64,000 nucleotides of DNA from Chamaecrista fasciculata (GCA_003254925.1 QANZ01032149.1:149184-213183); one strand, 5' to 3'; counted from the stretch's first letter, positions 11,159-23,961 are shown. Numbers and translations: made by a program. Notes: a model not told the origin generated them from the sequence alone.

Positions 11159-11520
11159 TGACTGTTCTTATTGTTGGGTGTTTGAAGCAAATTTATGAAG
11201 AAGACGAGATGTGCCGACGGATTGAAGAACAGTTCAATGATTTGAGTTTGGATGGAAATTTTTTACGAAGTGGACATATCCGACAATGTAGAACTCATTA
11301 GATTTTTGTAATCGAATTTATCTGATTAAAAGGTGAATCATGATTGAAATTGAAGAAGTCCTGTTGTTGATTGTAGTTAATTGGATCTGAGATTGAAATG
11401 TATAAGAGGAATTGATGATTGAAAATTGAAGAAGAAGATGAAGGATGAAGGATGAAGGTGAGAAAAACGTCGATTGAAGAGAGAGAGAGATTTTTATGTC
11501 AAATTGAACAAATTGAACGA

Positions 11521-11711
11521 AGATGGGGAAGAAGGATTGGTACGCCATTTGGTGAAACGGTGCACCAAATTGAGAGAAAACGAAAATGGGGAAGAAGGAT
11601 CGGTACGCCATTTGGTGAAACGGTGCGCCAAATTGAGAGAAAACAAAGATGGGGAAGAAGGATCGGTACGCCATTTGGTGAAACGGTGCGCCAAATTGAG
11701 AGATTTATGCC
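11521..11711 (+). repeat. 63-bp tandem repeat, three copies, open as 21-residue repeats
   Basis: Copies begin at about 11521, 11584 and 11647 with an exact 63-bp period and only a few substitutions. The period is a multiple of three, and one plus-strand frame (11452-11718) reads through all copies as GRRIGTPFGETVRQIER. Other frames, including minus-strand ones, are also open, so coding is not proven. Confidence 0.8.
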
Positions 11712-12271
11712 AAATTGAAGGAAAATTTCGGGTCCGCCAGCGCTAAAACTTTCTCTCTCATCTGCTGCGAATCGGTGCACCGATTTCTTCGCTGGTGCAC
11801 CGAATGTCGAGCAACAAGAAGACATTTTAGTCCTTTTTGGTGCACCATTTCGTAGGCAAAAATGAAACGGTGCACCGATTCGGATAATCATCCACCCACT
11901 TGCACACAAAAATAATCAAGATTTCACGCTTTCCAAGGCAAACAGTAACATTTTTTATTTTTTTTCAAACAACAATCACATCCAAACACACTTTTATTAT
12001 AATCAAATCACATCTTACTTTTTCCAACTTTTTCTTCCATTTATACCCCTATACAATTTATCAATTTCCTTACTTTTTATCCACCTACCACAATCATTAC
12101 ATACCCATTTTAATAATTTCACACCAAATAATCAACAATCATCCAAACACCACTACAAAAATAATCAACTTTGATTATAATCAAACTATGATTATAATCA
12201 AAACAAATTTCAAAACAAATCAAAATAAGTCTTTTAACAAGAATGTCAACAAATTTTGACCTTTATTTTTA

Positions 12272-12607
12272 GGCAAAAACACTAATTTCATCTCCAAATT
12301 TTATATCAATTGTCAATTTCGTCCCTAATATTTCTTTGTTGTCAATTTTGTCCTTAATGTTTATATTTTGGTCAAGTTTTTCCTTTGACTTTTTTCAATA
12401 AATTAATGACAAACTACATCTTATTTAACATTTTATATCAATTTTACATTACATATCTACATATCGTCAATATTTGGCTAAAGTAAGAGTAAAGAATAAA
12501 AATGAAAAAAAAATGTTAAACATTAGGGACGAAATTGACTGTAAAATAAATTATGGACAAAATTGACAATTGATGTAAAATTTAGGGATGAAATTAGTAC
12601 TTTTGCC
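12272..12607. mobile_element. Mutator-type fold-back MITE with perfect 9-bp target duplication
   Basis: Starts GGCAAAAACACTAATTTC and ends GAAATTAGTACTTTTGCC; flanked by ttattttta at 12263-12271 and 12608-12616. Arms are complementary for most of the 336 bp. Same family as the truncated copy at 7021-7470. Confidence 0.85.
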
Positions 12608-13150
12608 TTATTTTTATGAAAGTTGAAGTCTTATTACTCCAATTAAAAAAATTGTTCGTTGCAACACAATACTTAAAATCGTCCTAACTTTCGCAAGATT
12701 TTGCTTGCTCATAAGAGGAGGTTAACTTGAAAACGAAAAGGTCATGAACTCATATCATGATTTCTCTGCTAATTTATTGATCGAGCTAGGTACCCTTGAA
12801 CAGGGGCGGAGCCAGGATTTTGGGTTCGGGGGGCCGAAATGTTTTTTGGCTAAAATTTTATTTTAGTCCCTAATACTTATCTAAAGTTTTGTTTTTGTCC
12901 TTAATGTTGGGGTTTGAGATGAGAGAAATATGATCATATTTAATAATTAGGGACAAATTACGAAGTTTTTAGAAAATATTAAGGACCAAAATAGGACAAT
13001 ATGATCATATTCAAAAATTTTTATTTTTTACTTTTGAAAAATGACACAGAAAAACAGCATATAATTTGTTTTTTATATATACATACATAACGTGTGTATA
13101 TATAATTATATATATATATATATAATAAACTGCATATATATATATATATA

Positions 13151-13330
13151 TCTAATATTATATGGCTCCACCCCTTTCTGGTCGTCCAAGTTTAAAACTA
13201 TAGTCTATGAAATTAAAAATAAAAAAAAATTTACTATTTCGTCTCTCTTTCTTTACTAAGTTAACAATTTAGTCCCTTATTTATTTTACATACATATTTG
13301 CGTGCCCGTTAGGGCACGCAAAGCCCCTAG
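13151..13330 (+). mobile_element. Miniature Helitron, 180 bp
   Basis: Starts TCTAATATTATATGGCTCC after A. Ends with the hairpin GCGTGCCC/GGGCACGC (GTTA loop, 13300-13319), a short spacer and CTAG, followed by T. Closely related to 5231-5509 at the 3' end and to the element immediately downstream at the 5' end. Confidence 0.8.
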
Positions 13331-13492
13331 TCTTATATTATATGGCTCCACCCTTTTTTGGTCGTCCATATTTTAAAATTATAGTACAAAATTAATAATA
13401 AGAGAAAAATTATTATTTGATCCCTTCTTTTTTACTGAGTTAACGATTTAGTCCCTCATTTATTTTACATAACGGGCACGCAAAGCCTCTAG
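13331..13492 (+). mobile_element. Second miniature Helitron, head-to-tail with the first
   Basis: Begins TCTTATATTATATGGCTCC directly after the CTAG of its neighbour and ends CTCTAG at 13492 followed by T. Internal sequence is alignable with 13151-13330 throughout, but the left half of the terminal hairpin has been deleted (ACATAACGGGCACGC), so only the right stem half remains. Confidence 0.78.
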
Positions 13493-13766
13493 TGTATATA
13501 TATTTTATATAATAAACTGAGTTTTGAAGCAATAAAGTATAGATGAAGCCAAAGAGTAAAAAGAAAAATATTAATTTGCATATTAGGTGATCGATCCCAT
13601 GACCTTACAATAAGGAGAGAATCTGGTAGGGGCCACAGCAATTGCCATGAAAAATCTGGGGGGGGCCTCCGCCCCTGCCCTTGAAGATAGGAGTTATGAC
13701 TAATCTGTGGAACAAACTACGCCAACATGTTGGAGTTGCATGCTTAAATCGTCCTTGATAAAACTA

Positions 13767-14040
13767 CTCCCTCCGTCCCTGAATATCTGCTTTTCTGAAG
13801 AACTTTTTTTATTCTAAAATATCTGATGTTTTATAACTTCAAGAAAGCATTAATTATTCTATTACCATTCTATCCCTATTAAATATAGTAGAGTCATAAA
13901 TGAATAAAGATTTTTCAAGTAATTTAATAGGGATAGTTTAGTCTTTTTACCTCATTTTTGTCTTCATTCTAGGTGAGCTAATCATTTCCTTGGTCTGTGT
14001 GTATTTACCTTAAACATCAGATATATAGGAACGGAGGGAG
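13767..14040. mobile_element. Stowaway (Tc1/mariner-type) MITE, 274 bp
   Basis: The TIR CTCCCTCCGTCCCTGAATAT at the left and the inverted ...GGAACGGAGGGAG at the right are flanked by TA on both sides (13765-13766 and 14041-14042). CTCCCTCCGT is the classic plant Stowaway terminus. Confidence 0.9.
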
Positions 14041-14160
14041 TAATAAATAGTATTTATTATTAGGTGCTTAAATCGTCCTTGATAAAACTAATAAATTTAT
14101 TATTAGGTTAGACTATGAAGCAAAGTTTGTTTTAGGGGCATGGGATGCAATGAGTTATGA

Positions 14161-14472
14161 CTAGGAAGCATGGACATTGACACGGACACGGGACACGACA
14201 CAGACACGGACACAGCGACACGCTAGACTCTCAAAATTACGCGACACGACACGGCATATATTTATATATAAAAATAATTAAATATTCATAATTTTTAATG
14301 AAAAAATTAAAAATTACAAGTTTTATTCATAATATATGTCATATGTATTATTATTTTCTCTTATATGTCATGTTAAAGTCACAAAAAAATGATTTATATT
14401 TTAATATTTATGAATATGTGTCGTGTCAGACACGGCGACATGCCCTCAAAATGAAGTGTTCATGCTTCTTAG
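14161..14472. mobile_element. hAT-like fold-back element with GACACG-rich ends
   Basis: Termini CTAGGAAGCATGGACA and TGTTCATGCTTCTTAG are inverted repeats; gttatga borders both ends (14154-14160, 14473-14479). The left arm contains runs of (G)ACACG; the right arm carries GTGTCAGACACGGCGAC. It is itself enclosed by a larger inverted repeat (left about 14105-14145, right about 14615-14670). Confidence 0.65.
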
Positions 14473-14907
14473 GTTATGAGTCAATAAGATTATGACACAT
14501 GAAAATGTTAGTTGTATATAACGAGTGATGTGACTCCATACACAGTTTTGACTAGTTAAAAAAATTATTTTTCTATCATTTTTAAACATTATATTACCTA
14601 ATCCTTTCATGTGTCATAATCTTATACATCCCATGACCCTAAAATAAACTTTGCATTACGGACTAACCCTTATTAAATACTCTGTTTATTGCGTTGAGTC
14701 GTGACAACTTCCACGTAATTGTTTGTCCTCTCACGTTTTGAAGAATATTAAATTAATAATTTGATCTATAAAAATTTATTAAATTGAAAATTCAATCTCT
14801 AAAAAATTATTAAGTTGACAACTTAGTCTTTTAAAAAATAGATGCTATTTAGTTTAAAAATTTAAAATAATATTTTATTTGATATATAAATAAGATTAAT
14901 AATTATA

Positions 14908-15310
14908 GGGTAAATTAGACTTTGGTACCCTATTTTATGAACCGGTTTTACTTTGGTATTATGTTCTATGCAACTGTTAACACTTTGATATCCAAATTTA
15001 TTTTTCTATTAACTTTTGATGGTGGAGTTGCATGTGAGTAAAAACACCCAAATACCCATTTTCCTCTCATTTTTCAAGATTCAAACGTTAAAACACTAAA
15101 AAAATCATGAAAAACATTAAAATTCGAAGTGAGAGAATTTTGGAGCTTTTTTATCGCTTGAATTGTGAAAAATGACAGGAAAATAGATATTTGAGTGCTT
15201 TTACTGTGCACGTGATGGTCTTGTATAACTTCGCCGTCAAAACTTAATAAAAAATAAATTTGGGTACCAAGATATTAACAGTTTAAAGAATATGGTATCA
15301 AAGTGTCATA
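14908..15310. repeat. Diverged fold-back element of the GGGTAAATTA/TTTGGTACC family
   Basis: The left end GGGTAAATTAGACTTTGGTA and the right-side blocks GGGTACCAAGATATTAACAG and TATGGTATCAAAGTG are inverted matches. Related to 56275-56704. Confidence 0.6.
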
Positions 15311-15324
15311 TAAAGTTTTTTAAA

Positions 15325-15740
15325 GAGTAAACTACTAAATTGGTCCCTGGATTATTGACTCACTGACAGATTGGTCCCTGAATTAAGGAAATTGACAAAT
15401 AGGTCCCCGAATTTTACTAACGTTAGTCAAATTGGTCCTTTCGTGAAATCACCGTTAGTGAGGACACTGACATGGCCGTTAACTGCTGATGTGGCACGTT
15501 AAGTGCAACATCAGTAGTTGAAAAACTAAAGAAAAAAAAAAACCAACTGTGTATTTCCCGCCACATAAGCATTAATAATAAAAGGGTAAATTGCAGTTTG
15601 GTACCCTGTGGTTAGGGGCGGTTCCACTTTGGTACCCTGAAAGAAAAATTTTTGCAGTTTGGTGCCCCGTGGTTTGCTCCGCTAGCGAATTGGTCTCCCA
15701 TGCTTTATTTCCGTTAGGATTTAACGGCAAATGTGATTGT
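15325..15740. repeat. Two single-ended Mutator-type TIR remnants
   Basis: 15325-15500 starts GAGTAAACTACTAAATTGGTC with repeated TTGGTCCCTG blocks. 15584-15740 starts GGGTAAATTGCAGTTTGGTAC with repeated TTTGGTACCCTG and a CCGTTAGGATTTAACGG block. Neither has a recognisable right arm nearby, so both are truncated. Confidence 0.55.
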
Positions 15741-16357
15741 GACCACCTTAAAATGTCAAAAACATCCGAACAAGTCTTCTCTTATGCGTTTAAGTCCTTT
15801 CCATTTACTAAAAGGGATCAAAACATAAAAGAAAACATAAACTAAATGGTACATTATATAATTTTACTGTTGAATTGAAAATCAATTTTTAAAGACCCTT
15901 TTATAATTATTTTTAACTGTAAAAATTTTTAATAAACTCAGAAATGAATGTAAAAATACTAAATTGTCTCATAGCAAATCGGATTTTTTTTACTTTTAAA
16001 AATTTGTTTTTTTACAATGCATATACAAGTAACGTAACTCATGGCTACAATCATATAGAAAAAGATAAAAAAAAAAAAAATGTGCTTTTGCCAAAAAAAT
16101 AATAAAAAAAAAGGGAGAAAAATAGAAACCCAAAAAACAAAAAGGGACAATCACATACATAAACTCAGAAATCACAACCCAAAATACCGAAATCACAGCC
16201 AAGTAAAATATCATGTACTACGTGATGATGGCAACCCTCTAAATACAGAGAATCCTCATCACTCACAGCTCACCCAAATACATACATACATTATACATAC
16301 GTACAAACATGTCCCAAATATTATCCATACATTAACGTCTCCAATTATTCATCTTTC
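15741..16357. other. No gene seen
   Basis: AT-rich, poly-A/poly-T rich (15985-16080) spacer leading into the minus-strand exon at 16358-16531. Open frames here are hydrophobic artefacts of T-rich sequence. Confidence 0.45.
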
Positions 16358-16531
16358 TCACTTGTGCTGCTGATCAAGCTGAGGCTGTATTTTGTTCTTA
16401 AGGTCCAAAAGGAAGTCATAGACTTTATACTGATCAGGAACAGACTTTGACACACTGTCTCTGTTCATTCTTTGCTCTCTCTTGTACTTCCCCTGTTGTT
16501 CCTCATACCAATCTCCCTGTTGAATATCTCC
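16358..16531 (-). CDS. Orphan terminal exon of unknown origin (57 codons plus stop)
   Basis: On the minus strand an AG acceptor (just above 16531) is followed by an open frame reading GDIQQGDWYEEQQGKYKREQ and ending KNKIQPQLDQQHK-stop at 16358. Codon use and composition look like real protein, charged and Gln-rich, with YKVYDFLLDL in the middle. I do not recognise the family. The next coding sequence upstream on the same strand is the first exon of a glutathione S-transferase (17297-17611), which ends in the same phase (0), so the two could be spliced into one transcript. No GST second exon resembles this sequence. It may be the last exon of an unrelated broken gene. Confidence 0.45.
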   Translation of the reverse strand, partial: GDIQQGDWYEEQQGKYKREQRMNRDSVSKSVPDQYKVYDFLLDLKNKIQPQLDQQHK

Positions 16532-17236
16532 CTGTTCAATTCAATGAATCACACACAATTATTTAGTTTCACAACAAATTGAAGTGATATGACCAAATTT
16601 ATAAAACAAACCGTTTATTTTTAGATTTGATTTGACCTCGTTTACTCATGACTTCAATTACACAAAGAAAAAACTTATCAAATTTAACATATAATTCTGA
16701 TTTAATCATATTTAAGTTGAAAACGAAATATGAACATATTCAATAAGTTAAGAGACAAATGATGAAAATTTTAGGAAATAATAAGGACCAAAACATATTA
16801 ACAAACTAAAATAAAACTTTCAGTAAATATTAAGGATCAAAATATGTTTTTGATCAGAAGTATTTTGTAAGGAGTCTCTTCAGAGAAATTGTTGGACGAC
16901 ACTTTATAACACTTGAGCTCCCCAATTTCAACGATTTATAGTAGTTACATATTTTTGTTGGAATGATTTCTCTCATTATGAGACTCTCCAATCTGGAATT
17001 TTAATCTTCCGACTTGAATTAGATTGTTAAAATTTGGACCGTTACCTTTTGTGTATGTGTGTGTAATATTACCTGTGTTTTCAATTATCTCTCAAGTTTA
17101 ATTAGATCTCATCTAAATTAATAATAAAAAAATTATCCTGCTCGTTCCGTGTTTAAAGTGTTAAATATCAATCTATATTAATATTTATCCAAGTTCTCTT
17201 ACTACAGATGAATTTTATATATAAACCCTGAAATTA

Positions 17237-18469
<1,233 letters not shown>

Positions 18470-18781
18470 ACAATTTGGTCCTTGAAAGATCACTGAGATG
18501 ACAACTCAGACCTTGGAATATTGAAATGTATAATTTAGTCCTTAAAATATCAAAACGGAATATTGAAATGTATAATTTTAGTCCCTAAAATACCGTTTTG
18601 ACAACTCAGACCTTGGAATATTGAAATGTATAATTTAGTCCCTAAAATATCAAAACGGTACTTTTTAGTCTATAAAAATATACCGTTTTGATTCTTCAGA
18701 GACTAAATTGTATATTTTAATCTTTCAAGAATCGAGTTATCAAGTGAATGATCTTTCAGGGATCAAATTGCTAATTTACTC
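18470..18781. mobile_element. Fold-back MITE with internal direct duplication
   Basis: Ends GAGTAAATTAACAATTTGGTC and GATCAAATTGCTAATTTACTC are inverted. Flanks attagttta and attggccta are 6/9 identical, possibly a worn 9-bp duplication. GACAACTCAGACCTTGGAAT and the following 40 bp occur twice, about 100 bp apart, inside. Confidence 0.7.
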
Positions 18782-18897
18782 ATTGGCCTATTTTTATTTT
18801 ACTTGGATATATCACAACAAGTAAGATTCAAAGGGAAGAAAAATTAGAGGCATATTAACAAATAGATTCCATGCTGGATTTCTTAATGGATTTATTT

Positions 18898-19061
18898 AAC
18901 ATGTGCCCTTAAGGCATATTTTAAGGTTTATTCTTATTGGTTAGTAGAGCATTTCATATCTTAACATCTACAAAAATTCATTTAAAAGATAATTTTTAAT
19001 GTTTGAAAAATCATTTGACCAATCAAAAGAAACCTTAACATGTGCCCTAAGGACACATGTT
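18898..19061. mobile_element. Short fold-back MITE (164 bp)
   Basis: AACATGTGCCCTTAAGG at the left is inverted as CCTAAGGACACATGTT at the right; the stem continues as AAGGTTT...TTGGT against ACCAATCAAAAGAAACCTT. No coding content. Confidence 0.7.
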
Positions 19062-20399
19062 AGAAGGACCCCTACGAGGTATGAATATTTTATTTTGAGG
19101 ATGTATTATCATGTTAAATACGCAATCGAGATGGTTTATGTCATGCTATTTAGAAGTTTTTAATGTGTTTCGTAATGTTTTATAAGCTTATTAGAGTGGT
19201 TTTGGCCTCTAGATAGGTTAATTATAGTGTAGAGTTCATAATTGTAACTTTGTGCTTTTATCGGTTTAAAGTGCAATTTTCCTGGGTTAAATCCTTAATT
19301 TGTATTTGATATTTTAGACTTGAGATATTACACATTTTTATATTGCAATTGTAGGTTTTATGGAGAAAAATCACTTCGGAATCATTTGGGATAAACCAGA
19401 GGTTAATCGGATTTAAAAAGGGACCGAAACACGCATTTTACTAAGTGTCATACTTCGAAAATTTGGACCGGTCGTTGACCCGAATAAAGGTTCGGGTGGT
19501 CGGGTCATTAGTTCAACCGTCGAGTCACTAGGTCAATTGTTGAATCAGTTAAATTAAAAAAATATTAAATATGTGTATATATCAAAATCAAGTAATAATA
19601 TAAAACTTAAATTTAAAATTATTATTTAACTTATAATGATATATAATAAACTTTAAATATTAGAACTATGAGTCTATGTATCCAATCAATCAGATTTTAT
19701 AGGAGTCTTTGGAAAGATTCGGGTATATATCATATTGAAAATTATGTGTTAACGTTATTAAAAAATGACATGTCTATATGTGTGTAAGAAATTTTTGAAA
19801 CATTTGAAATGCGTGAAGCATATAAATTATGCAATGTTAACATTCTATTATACAATGTTTAATATATACATCTCTAAATGAATTTTTATATCATGAAAGA
19901 CTATTGAATTACTTTTGTGTTTTAATCGGTAACTTATGTTTTTTTTAAAAAAAAAAGATAAAAAATTGATAATATTAATTCTTGAGACTTTTGAACAACG
20001 ATTTAATGATCATTGCATAAACTTGAAACTAATTTAATTACATATGATTATTAATCACTTTATTAATATTTTGTTTATAAAAAAAATTGTGATTGATAAG
20101 TTGAAATAAGTAAATACAATATTGTCGCATTTATTATTTATTTTTAATTTTTTTTATCAATAAGAATACAGTAAAAGGTAAATGATTTTGGTATTTTATG
20201 ATATTTTTTAAATTGATATACAATACTCAAAGAAGTGAATTGTATATGTGTTTAATTTATATTATGTTTGATCATGTGAGAAGACATGTATTCATTAGTT
20301 GTGTAAAATATGAAATTACTTTCATATTCTATATATGTTAACGATTTTATGTGCAATGAAGATCTATGAAGTATACCATGCATGAGTATAACTAGTGTA
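19062..20399. other. No gene seen
   Basis: AT-rich spacer. A GC-richer patch at about 19460-19540 (GACCGGTCGTTGACCCG, GTCGGGTCATTAG) resembles the patch at 24591-24690 and is probably a fragment of the same dispersed repeat. Confidence 0.45.
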
Positions 20400-20499
20400 T
20401 TATAATTCAATATCTTCGAAAAGTAAGGAAAAATCAGTTCTGATAATAGTAAAAGTGATATTTTTTATTTTATTTATTATTATTATTATCTTGCAGGAA

Positions 20500-21060
20500 A
20501 ATCTTGCGGTGAACCGGGAAACGACCCTCGGCCAAATCCTAGTTCATCACTGGCGCCGTCTGTGGGGACAAATCAAAAGCTTTGTTCCTCTAAAAATTTT
20601 GAGCGTGGAAAAGACGAAGAAATTGTTCGATCTAGGGAGTAAATAATACATATTTGTTATGATTATTATTTATTATATTATTATTATTGTTAAAAAAACA
20701 AAAAACAAAAATAAAAAGGAAAAAAAGGAAAAGGGGATTGGTGACCTAATCTTCCTTTGGCCGCACGAACGCACACTCCAGCCGCTCCCAGTTTCAGCGC
20801 CGCGCACTCCGCTGTGGCCACCACCAGTCACGCCTTCGCCACTTGATGCCGCAGACCCCGTCGCCGGTCAGCTCTGGAGAAACACCGCACAAACGTTGTG
20901 CACAACACCACGGAGCACATGCTTCATTCGTCCGCGACACCAGTCACCGTCGATCCCGTCTCCGCCGCCGAACGCTGCAAACGTCGTCGCCGGTCGGATA
21001 TGGAGGACCGCCGCTGCTCTCCACTAGAAAAAACCACGGCCAGCTCTCTCCAGATAAGTA
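20500..21060 (+). repeat. Ty3/gypsy-type retrotransposon remnant: PBS and GC-rich leader
   Basis: TGGCGCCGTCTGTGGGGA at 20551-20568 resembles the tRNA-Asp primer-binding site found just inside the 5' LTR of many plant Ty3/gypsy elements. It is followed, after AT-rich sequence, by a strikingly GC-rich block (20750-21050, many CCG/CGCC triplets) open in several frames but with no recognisable domain. No matching LTR pair or polymerase was found, so only a remnant is claimed. Confidence 0.5.
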
Positions 21061-23400
21061 AAAATTTCCCTAATTACCTATTCGCAATGTCTTATGGATA
21101 TCAAATAGGACCTATTCCTGTGCATCTACTTACCGTAATCTATATAACACTGATGCATATAGCATAACAACTCACTTAAATTCCAAAAACCTCTAGTTGT
21201 GAGGTTGAATTTTGGCTATGCCCATAAGAAAGCTTTGCACAATAGGCCATATAGATACATGATATTGATAGGCCACTCATTAAGGCGTTTTCTTATTGTT
21301 GTTAATTTGTTTGCACCATACTGGAAGGTTGGTGGCAATTCATGGCTAGCATTAGCTTCATATAGATGATTAGGATTGATAGTATCGTGATATATGGTCA
21401 ATTGACATACATAATGGGACTCGCCACCACTTTCACTGATAGCCAAACACTTAATGCTGTTGTATGGAGTCATTTAGTGTCTTTCTGAAGCAATATGTTT
21501 AGCGGACTCATACATGATTTTTGCCCCAATTATAGTTTCCAGATAATGAAAAATGATATTGAAAACAGAGTTAGATCTGAGGGCTTTTCACGCCCCTTTA
21601 TGTGTTATGGACTAGTAAGGAATTGGAACCTAGATGGTTTTCCCTTGGTCTGTGCTCACACACACACTTTATTGAGTAAGAGACACACAAAACCATGATA
21701 TCAATACAACTTTATAATCCGAAATGCACATTAACAAATTGATGTCTACACTGCATCTTTAGTGTGTTCTTCTCATGTTTTATGTGACTTGTTGATTTTG
21801 AAGGGTGTTGAAAAAGTATTGTTGGTTACTACTGTTGATTGATATTTTTAGTTTAAAAAAGTGAGAAAAAAAATGAAAAAATAAAACAAAAAAAATTGAT
21901 GCTTGGTGGGTTAGGTGGGTTAACCCGACTCACTAAGTTGACGAGTCAAGTTGGCAAAACTTTATTTGTCTAGAGTCTCTAGCTCGCATCTCGTGACGAG
22001 CTCACTCGAGTAAATCAAACAGACTCTTTTTTGATGACTCTAGCTATGATCACGAGAAGATGGACTTTATATATATAATCCCATTATTGTTGTTAAACTA
22101 TGATCACGAGAAGATGGACTTTTTCGCGGAGAAAGACACTTATATGAGTACTTCCACGTGACAATTTCTCTAATTAACGTTTTTCAAGCAGCGATGAGTA
22201 AAATATGAAGTTTAAAAAAAATGATAAAAAATATATATTTTTTTTCTGTTACAATACTTTTAAATTAAATATTTCATTGTTTTTGTCATTTTCTTCTTTT
22301 TTTCAACATTTGTTAACCAATATGTAAGAATATTAATTAAAAAGTTTCTTAAAACAAAATTTAAAATTTAAACGCGTGTTTGCACTTTGTAAAATTAATT
22401 CGTTTTGCTCAAAATATTCGGCAGTTGTATAGGTCTTTTTGAAAAAAAAATATTATATACAATTAACCATTTAGGTTTGTAACATGTGTTAAATTTACAA
22501 CAAATTTGGAGGATACAATAAATTTTATATAGGTTATTGATGATTTTTTTTTCTTTTTTCCTGCATGTATTTTTTATTAGAGATAATTTTATTTGAGATT
22601 CTGTCAAGCATTAAATATAAGCATATCTCTTAGCGAGAATTCGAATCAGATTAACCGTTTCTATTAAACTCAACTTCCATTCCCATTGGTAGGTTATTGA
22701 TGTCCTTTAATTTGGTATAAGTTATATAATAGCTATTAGTTATAATTGTTCTTTTTTACATATTAACTAGCAAGAAAAAATAATATGATGAGTAATATTT
22801 TTATCAATTTTATACATGAATGATTAATCTACTTTCTGTCAACTTGATATTTTATTTTCTAAAGTGCGCTAAGAGAACATAGTAAACTCAAAAGTAACAA
22901 ATCAATATATTACATTTTGGTACTACAAAAATATTACCCATGTATATAATAGAGAAGGGACCAAACTGTATATTTTCTGGGGTATGAATGATGTATTTTT
23001 CTAAATTTTCTTCTTCAGTAGTTGCAGAACAAAAAATATTAGCCATATATATACAGAATGATGGACCAATATGTATATTTTTTACACTTAAAAAAATATT
23101 ACTTATATATATACTGGAGGAAGGACCAAATTGTATAGTCTTGGGGAATGAATTATATATTTTTTCCCATTACTGTTTTTCAAATATATTCATAAATTTT
23201 TAAACCACAAAAAATATTACCCATATATATACTGTAGGAGGGACCAAAATCTAATTTTTGGGGTCTTGATTATATATTTTATCTCATTGATCAAAATGTA
23301 AATAACATGGACTTAATAATTTTATTTTAAATTTTTACTCTAAAAAATATTATTAAATAATTGAAAAATAGAGGAAGGAATACGAATATATCAAAAATTA
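21061..23400. other. No gene recognised
   Basis: AT-rich. A 30-bp phrase containing CTATGATCACGAGAAGATGG occurs twice (about 22045 and 22099). An open minus-strand stretch of 85 codons at 21216-21473 has no recognisable motif and no gene-like context. Several one-sided GGACCAA(A/T) remnants occur at 22960-23280. Confidence 0.45.
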
Positions 23401-23520
23401 TAGGCCAAAGTCCTATTTTGGTCCCTCAGTTATGCTCCATGTTCCAAATTGGTCCCTCAGTTATTTTTTGTTCCATATTGGTCCCTCAGCTATATATTTT
23501 GATGACTCAAGTATTGACTT
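23401..23520. repeat. Single-ended Mutator-type TIR remnant
   Basis: GGCCAAAGTCCTATTTTGGTC followed by repeated TTGGTCCCTCAG(T/C)TAT blocks; no inverted partner nearby. Confidence 0.5.
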
Positions 23521-23565
23521 ATTAAGTTAGCATTATTTTTTAAGTAAATTAATATAAATTATATA

Positions 23566-23640
23566 TCTACACTATATTATATGTCTAAGGGTCTTCTGGT
23601 AGTCGGTCATTTAAAATTATAGTATAAAATAAATTATTAC
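23566..23640 (+). mobile_element. Helitron-family 5' end, truncated
   Basis: TCTACACTATATTATATG after A, followed by a GGTCTTCTGGTAGTCGGTC block and ATTATAGTATAAAAT, aligns with the starts of the short Helitrons at 13151 and 13331. No hairpin-CTAG end follows. Confidence 0.5.
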
Positions 23641-23956
23641 ATCATAATACATAAAATAAAATAATTTAAAATATATATACAAAAGAAAAACCCATCCCAC
23701 GTCCATGTATCATCCCATCCCACGTTCATGATGTATTATTCAAATAAAAACTATCCCACGTCGTCCATCTTTATTTTTTTTAAGCCAAAACGTGATTCAT
23801 CTTCATTAACTTATAATAACATATCTATCTTAATTTAAAATTTTTTTTCACCAATTTCAAATAATTTTTTCTGTTAATTTTTTATGTTCAATAAAAAATG
23901 AAAAGAAGTTATTTTATTAGTAAACTTTTTAACTAATATTTTGAGTATTTTAAAAT

Positions 23957-23961
<5 letters not shown>

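Larger units (their letters stand above)
10585..12228. mobile_element. Fold-back DNA transposon (Harbinger-like) with captured gene fragments
   Basis: The left part (CCGTTTTGATTATAATC, TTTTGATTATAATCATAA, ATACCCCTATACA) is repeated in inverted orientation at the right (ACTATGATTATAATCAAAAC, with ATACCCCTATACA near 12045). TAA lies beside each presumed end (before 10583 and at about 12226-12229), fitting a 3-bp Harbinger target duplication, but the termini are too diverged to fix exactly. Inside lie a thaumatin-like gene fragment (11058-11158) and a 63-bp tandem repeat (11521-11711), so it looks like a gene-capturing non-autonomous element. Confidence 0.5.
12801..13677. mobile_element. Non-autonomous hAT element (877 bp) containing two Helitrons
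   Basis: Termini CAGGGGCGGAGCC and (C)CTCCGCCCCTG are inverted repeats, flanked by the perfect 8-bp duplication cccttgaa (12793-12800 and 13678-13685), diagnostic of hAT transposition. There is no transposase. Two very short Helitrons (13151-13492) lie inside between (TA)n-rich stretches that share tataataaactg. Confidence 0.88.

Noticed and set aside
11521..11711. Regular repeats considered as a CRISPR-like array
   Set aside because: The copies are contiguous 63-bp tandem repeats without unique spacers, in plant DNA.
15996..16214. Phe/Leu-rich 'membrane protein' frames on the minus strand
   Set aside because: Artefact of A-rich sequence; low complexity, no gene context.
21216..21473. 85-codon minus-strand frame
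   Set aside because: No recognisable domain, no splice or promoter context; insufficient to call a gene.
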